From VFKU01 sp038916785 (lineage in GTDB: Bacteria; Hydrogenedentota; Hydrogenedentia; Hydrogenedentales; GCA-2746185), in NCBI GenBank assembly GCA_038916785.1, contig JBCLBO010000010.1, positions 4,185 through 68,184 on the forward strand: DNA of 64,000 nt, read 5' to 3'. This document shows, piece by piece, positions 61,145-64,000 of the stretch. The translations under genes were made by a program, and so were the position numbers. The notes below the pieces were generated by a model. The model searched no databases and had not been told where the DNA came from. It saw only the letters and a program-made list of their open reading frames with translations. Numbering within the stretch: the stretch's first letter is position 1; each line of letters begins with the position of its first letter.

Positions 61145-64000
61145 TCACAATGCTCTTGATCTTTCTAGCTGCGTCTCGAAGTTTTCTTCGGTCGTCACCG
61201 GATCGCGGAAGGCCGTCCAGTCCGCCGCGCGCCACAGCCGCGCCGTCCCCTTGCTCGTCGTGGTCACGATCGTCCGCCCGTCTGGACTCCACGTCGCGTA
61301 GTACAAGTCCTCGCCTGCTTCCAGCCGCAGCTCGGCCAGCAACTGCCCTTGCAGGTTCCACACCCGCGTCACGTTGTCCAGGCACGTCGTGAGGATTCGC
61401 GCGCCGTCCGGGCTGAATTGCGCGCCCATGACGCCGCCCGCGTGGCCGCTCATCGTGGCCAGGAGTTCGCCCGTATCCACACGCCACAGCCGCGCCGTGT
61501 TGTCTGCCGACGCCGTCACTACCGTGCGTGAATCCGCCGAGAACTCCGCGGACCGCAGGATATACGTGTGCCCCTCGAGCGACCTTAGAAACTTCCCCGT
61601 GCGGCCGTCCCAGAGCCGTGCCGTCCGATCCGCCGACGTCGTCACAATGCGCGATCCATCCGGGCTGAAATTCGTGTGGATGACCGGCCCTTCGTGGCCC
61701 TGCAGTTCCGCCACCACCGCCCCAGTCTCCGCGCTGAACAGGGTCACGAATCCCTCTAGGTGGGGAGTGATTAGCAGGAAGTGTCCATCCGGACTGAAGG
61801 TGTTTCGATAACTCCACCCGCTCTGATTTTTCGCCTTGCACAGTACCCGGCCCGAGGGAAGCTCGAATACGCTCACCTCGCCCGGGGCCGTCGTCAGCGC
61901 CACGCGCCGGCTGTCCGCCGAGAAACACTGCTTATCGAGCACACCCGCGCTAGTCCGCACCCCGGGTCCGCGCGCCCCGCCGGCGAAATTCTCCGGAAGA
62001 TTGGACTCGACCTCGAGGATGCGCTCGCCCGTCCGAAGGTCCCACACGCGCCACATGCGGTCGTACGCGATAGTAGCAAGGTACTTATCGTCCGGACTCA
62101 CGCTCATGCCGACGATTTCGGCTTTGTGCGCGGAGAGTTCTCGAATCACCTGGAGTGATCGCGTGTCCGTGATTTGCACCGTCCCATCAAACGACGCCGT
62201 GACCAATTGTCCACCGTCCGACGTAAACGCGGCGAGAAAGACCACGTCGGCGTGGTGCCTCACCACGTCTTCGGATTGCGCCGCGCTTCGCGACGGCGCG
62301 AACACGCGAATGCTGCCATCCTCTTCAGGCACTGCGATCAGCGCGCCGTCCGCACTGAAGGCGCCAGGTTTGTCCCCTCTCAGTGGGCCGCACGGCGTGA
62401 CCAGCGTAAAAATCGTATCAAAAAAGAGGTGAACGTCGTCGATTCTCCGGTAGAGAATGGATGTGCCATCCGCCGACCAAAGATTCGGATGTAGCATAGG
62501 GGAGCGCCGACTGCCATAGGAGTAAATTTCCACGCCGGTATCAGTGTCCCAGATCATGGTGGCGCTCAGCGAGGCGGACCAGCTTATCACGCTGCGCCCG
62601 TTGGGGCTGATCCTGCCCGAAATAAAGCCTTCCGTCGCGGGGCCACGGACCGTGCGAATCACCTCTCCCGTCGCATAGTCCCATACCACCACCCGATTGC
62701 CCGGCTCCGTGGTCATCACGTGCGTGGAGTCGGGCAGGAAGTAAGCGTCCGCCGCGATGGAAAAGTCCCCGTCCATCGTCCGGACGCCGAGAGATTTCCC
62801 GGACGCGACCTCCCAAATGCGGTACGTCTGATCCAGGCCCACCGTGCATAACCGCGTGCCGTCCGGGCTAAACGCGACCGGCGCGCTCTGGTCCGTGTGA
62901 CCCGAGAAGGTCTGCACGCGACTTCCGGCATTGAAATCCCACGCCACGATTTCGGTTTGTTCGGTGGTAAACGCGATCACGCGGCCGTCGGGGCTCACGG
63001 CCAGCGAAGCGAACAGTCCTGGCATATACTTCTGTCGCCACAATTCAGAGCCCGAAGTCAGGTCCCAAACGCGCATCGTGCCGTCCGAGGACGCCGACGC
63101 CAGCCGTTTTCCGTCGGGATGAAAAGCCACCGGCCCCACCGTGGCCGTATGGCCCGTCAACGTCGTCACGAGCCGGCTCGTTGCGCCGCGCCACAAGTCC
63201 GCCGTCGTCTTGCCGGGCTGCGGCGCGGGCAGCCCTTTCTCCTGCTGGCTGGCCGCGGGCCACGCCAAATTCACCAAATGGCCCCATTCCCAATTCCGGT
63301 ACGCCGCAGGCGTCGCCACCAAGAGGCTCTTTGCCCCGGCCACGTTCTGCTGCGCGAGAAAACTCGCCGCCAGCCGCGTATCGGCCACGTACTGCCCGCG
63401 CTCGGCCTCTTCGCGCAGCGTGTCCGCCTCCGCCTTCGCGGTCAACGCCTCGGTCTTTGCACGCTCCGCGCTCGACCGTAGCCCGGTCTCCGTCTCCGCG
63501 CGCCGATACTGCGCGAGCGCGAACGCGCCGACCACAGTAGTTACGGTCACGCCGATCGCCGTCGTCACGATGAACTGACGTCGGCGCCGCCGCGCCCGCT
63601 CCACCTGCTGTTCGAGCTTACGCCGCGTCTGGCGCTCCGCACGCCGCGCCGGAAGACCGCGCAGCTTCTCCGCAAGTTCGTCGGCGCTCTTGAGTCGCCG
63701 CGCCGGCTCGCCATCGATGCACAGCGCGATGTCCTCGCGCAACAACTCGTCGGAAATGACCCGCTCCCAGCCCGAGCCCACCGCATGCGTCAGGTCGCCA
63801 ATCACCATCTGGTACAGCACCACGCCCAGCGAATAGATGTCGCTCAGCGTCGTTGCGGATTTCCCCTCGACCAACTCCGGCGCCATATACATCCGTGTGC
63901 CCGCACCCGAATCGGACGAACTCGATCCCGACAGAGTCAGCGTCAGGCCTGCCGCCGTGATGCCCTGTGCGGCCAGCGCGCCGGGGTCTGTGATCAGGCC
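61145..64000 (-). CDS. Ser/Thr protein kinase with transmembrane helix and C-terminal WD40 propellers (5' end outside window)
   Basis: At least 951 residues; the frame stays open to the window edge, so the kinase N-lobe and DFG region are missing from view. Visible: activation loop and P+1 region with GTRMYMAPELVEGK, then SDIYSLGVVLYQMVIGD (kinase subdomain IX). An Arg-rich coil and one transmembrane helix (QFIVTTAIGVTVTTVVGAFA) follow. After a coiled, Ala/Glu-rich linker come about 14 WD40 repeats in two propellers (e.g. TLTGHTATVGPVAFHPDGKR; LEGHTYILRSAEFSADSRTV). Such kinases are abundant in Planctomycetes; the propellers may sense extracytoplasmic partners. Confidence 0.92.
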   Translation of the reverse strand, partial: GLITDPGALAAQGITAAGLTLTLSGSSSSDSGAGTRMYMAPELVEGKSATTLSDIYSLGVVLYQMVIGDLTHAVGSGWERVISDELLREDIALCIDGEPARRLKSADELAEKLRGLPARRAERQTRRKLEQQVERARRRRRQFIVTTAIGVTVTTVVGAFALAQYRRAETETGLRSSAERAKTEALTAKAEADTLREEAERGQYVADTRLAASFLAQQNVAGAKSLLVATPAAYRNWEWGHLVNLAWPAASQQEKGLPAPQPGKTTADLWRGATSRLVTTLTGHTATVGPVAFHPDGKRLASASSDGTMRVWDLTSGSELWRQKYMPGLFASLAVSPDGRVIAFTTEQTEIVAWDFNAGSRVQTFSGHTDQSAPVAFSPDGTRLCTVGLDQTYRIWEVASGKSLGVRTMDGDFSIAADAYFLPDSTHVMTTEPGNRVVVWDYATGEVIRTVRGPATEGFISGRISPNGRSVISWSASLSATMIWDTDTGVEIYSYGSRRSPMLHPNLWSADGTSILYRRIDDVHLFFDTIFTLVTPCGPLRGDKPGAFSADGALIAVPEEDGSIRVFAPSRSAAQSEDVVRHHADVVFLAAFTSDGGQLVTASFDGTVQITDTRSLQVIRELSAHKAEIVGMSVSPDDKYLATIAYDRMWRVWDLRTGERILEVESNLPENFAGGARGPGVRTSAGVLDKQCFSADSRRVALTTAPGEVSVFELPSGRVLCKAKNQSGWSYRNTFSPDGHFLLITPHLEGFVTLFSAETGAVVAELQGHEGPVIHTNFSPDGSRIVTTSADRTARLWDGRTGKFLRSLEGHTYILRSAEFSADSRTVVTASADNTARLWRVDTGELLATMSGHAGGVMGAQFSPDGARILTTCLDNVTRVWNLQGQLLAELRLEAGEDLYYATWSPDGRTIVTTTSKGTARLWRAADWTAFRDPVTTEENFETQLERSRAL

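Overview
The window is a GC-rich bacterial chromosome segment. The gene families point to a member of the Planctomycetes/PVC-like or neighbouring phyla; Candidatus Hydrogenedentota is my best guess, by inference only. The pointers are xcpT/PulG-type prepilins ending in a DG-H box, a PVC-type beta-propeller/HEAT/haem protein, a DUF4159 protein, a Ser/Thr kinase fused to WD40 repeats, and a respiratory operon joining alternative complex III to a caa3 oxidase. No rRNA, tRNA, CRISPR array, phage or intact transposase gene was seen.

Layout. 1-10949 is one tightly coupled + strand operon: actB (cut by the window edge)-actC-actD-actE-actF, a small anchored protein, sco, coxB (with a C-terminal haem c domain), coxA (A2-type, YSHP motif), coxC and coxD. 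It ends in a strong hairpin terminator. 11-20 kb holds a polytopic membrane protein, a ComEA-like protein, a secreted cysteine-rich metal-site protein, a Nudix hydrolase, a quinone oxidoreductase, a TPR protein, an SDR and a VOC/SnoaL pair. 20-26 kb carries myo-inositol oxygenase, a YpdA-like flavoprotein, a P460-like cytochrome, ComB and a two-domain thioredoxin lipoprotein. 26-35 kb has an EF-G-like GTPase, an amidohydrolase, the PVC haem protein, prepilins (one intact, one deleted) and DUF4159. 35-39 kb has two tandem acyl-CoA ligases surrounded by repeats and gene scars. 39-44 kb has CysH, OsmC, a LolA-like/TlpA fusion and the queuosine operon queE-queD(tandem)-queF. 44-49 kb has a glycosyltransferase/methyltransferase pair, phosphoglycerate mutase and two prepilins. 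49-60 kb has a quinone reductase, dienelactone hydrolase, GNAT, a MntA/HepT toxin-antitoxin pair, an S9 peptidase, RecQ and LeuB. 60.6-64 kb has a kinase-WD40 gene running off the end, with a scrambled partial copy beside it.

How it fits together. The first operon is a complete quinol-to-oxygen electron path apart from ActA and the start of ActB, which should lie just upstream. Most of the rest is metabolic or housekeeping. The unusual layer is the repeats. There are at least six families of short inverted repeats, including a 72-bp hairpin present twice with a compensated base pair, a 200-bp element with 31-bp perfect inverted ends, and a 358-bp MITE-like insert with a target-site duplication. 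Repeats sit at gene ends, supply or abut stop codons, and lie next to several gene relics (DUF6883/DUF72 chimera, acyl-CoA ligase tails, GNAT tail, deleted prepilin, kinase-WD40 scrap). I did not find a convincing new defence or biosynthetic system. The best leads are the repeat elements, the tandem half-degenerate QueD, a 40-residue membrane microprotein with its own promoter, and a sigma-54-like promoter ahead of the pilins.
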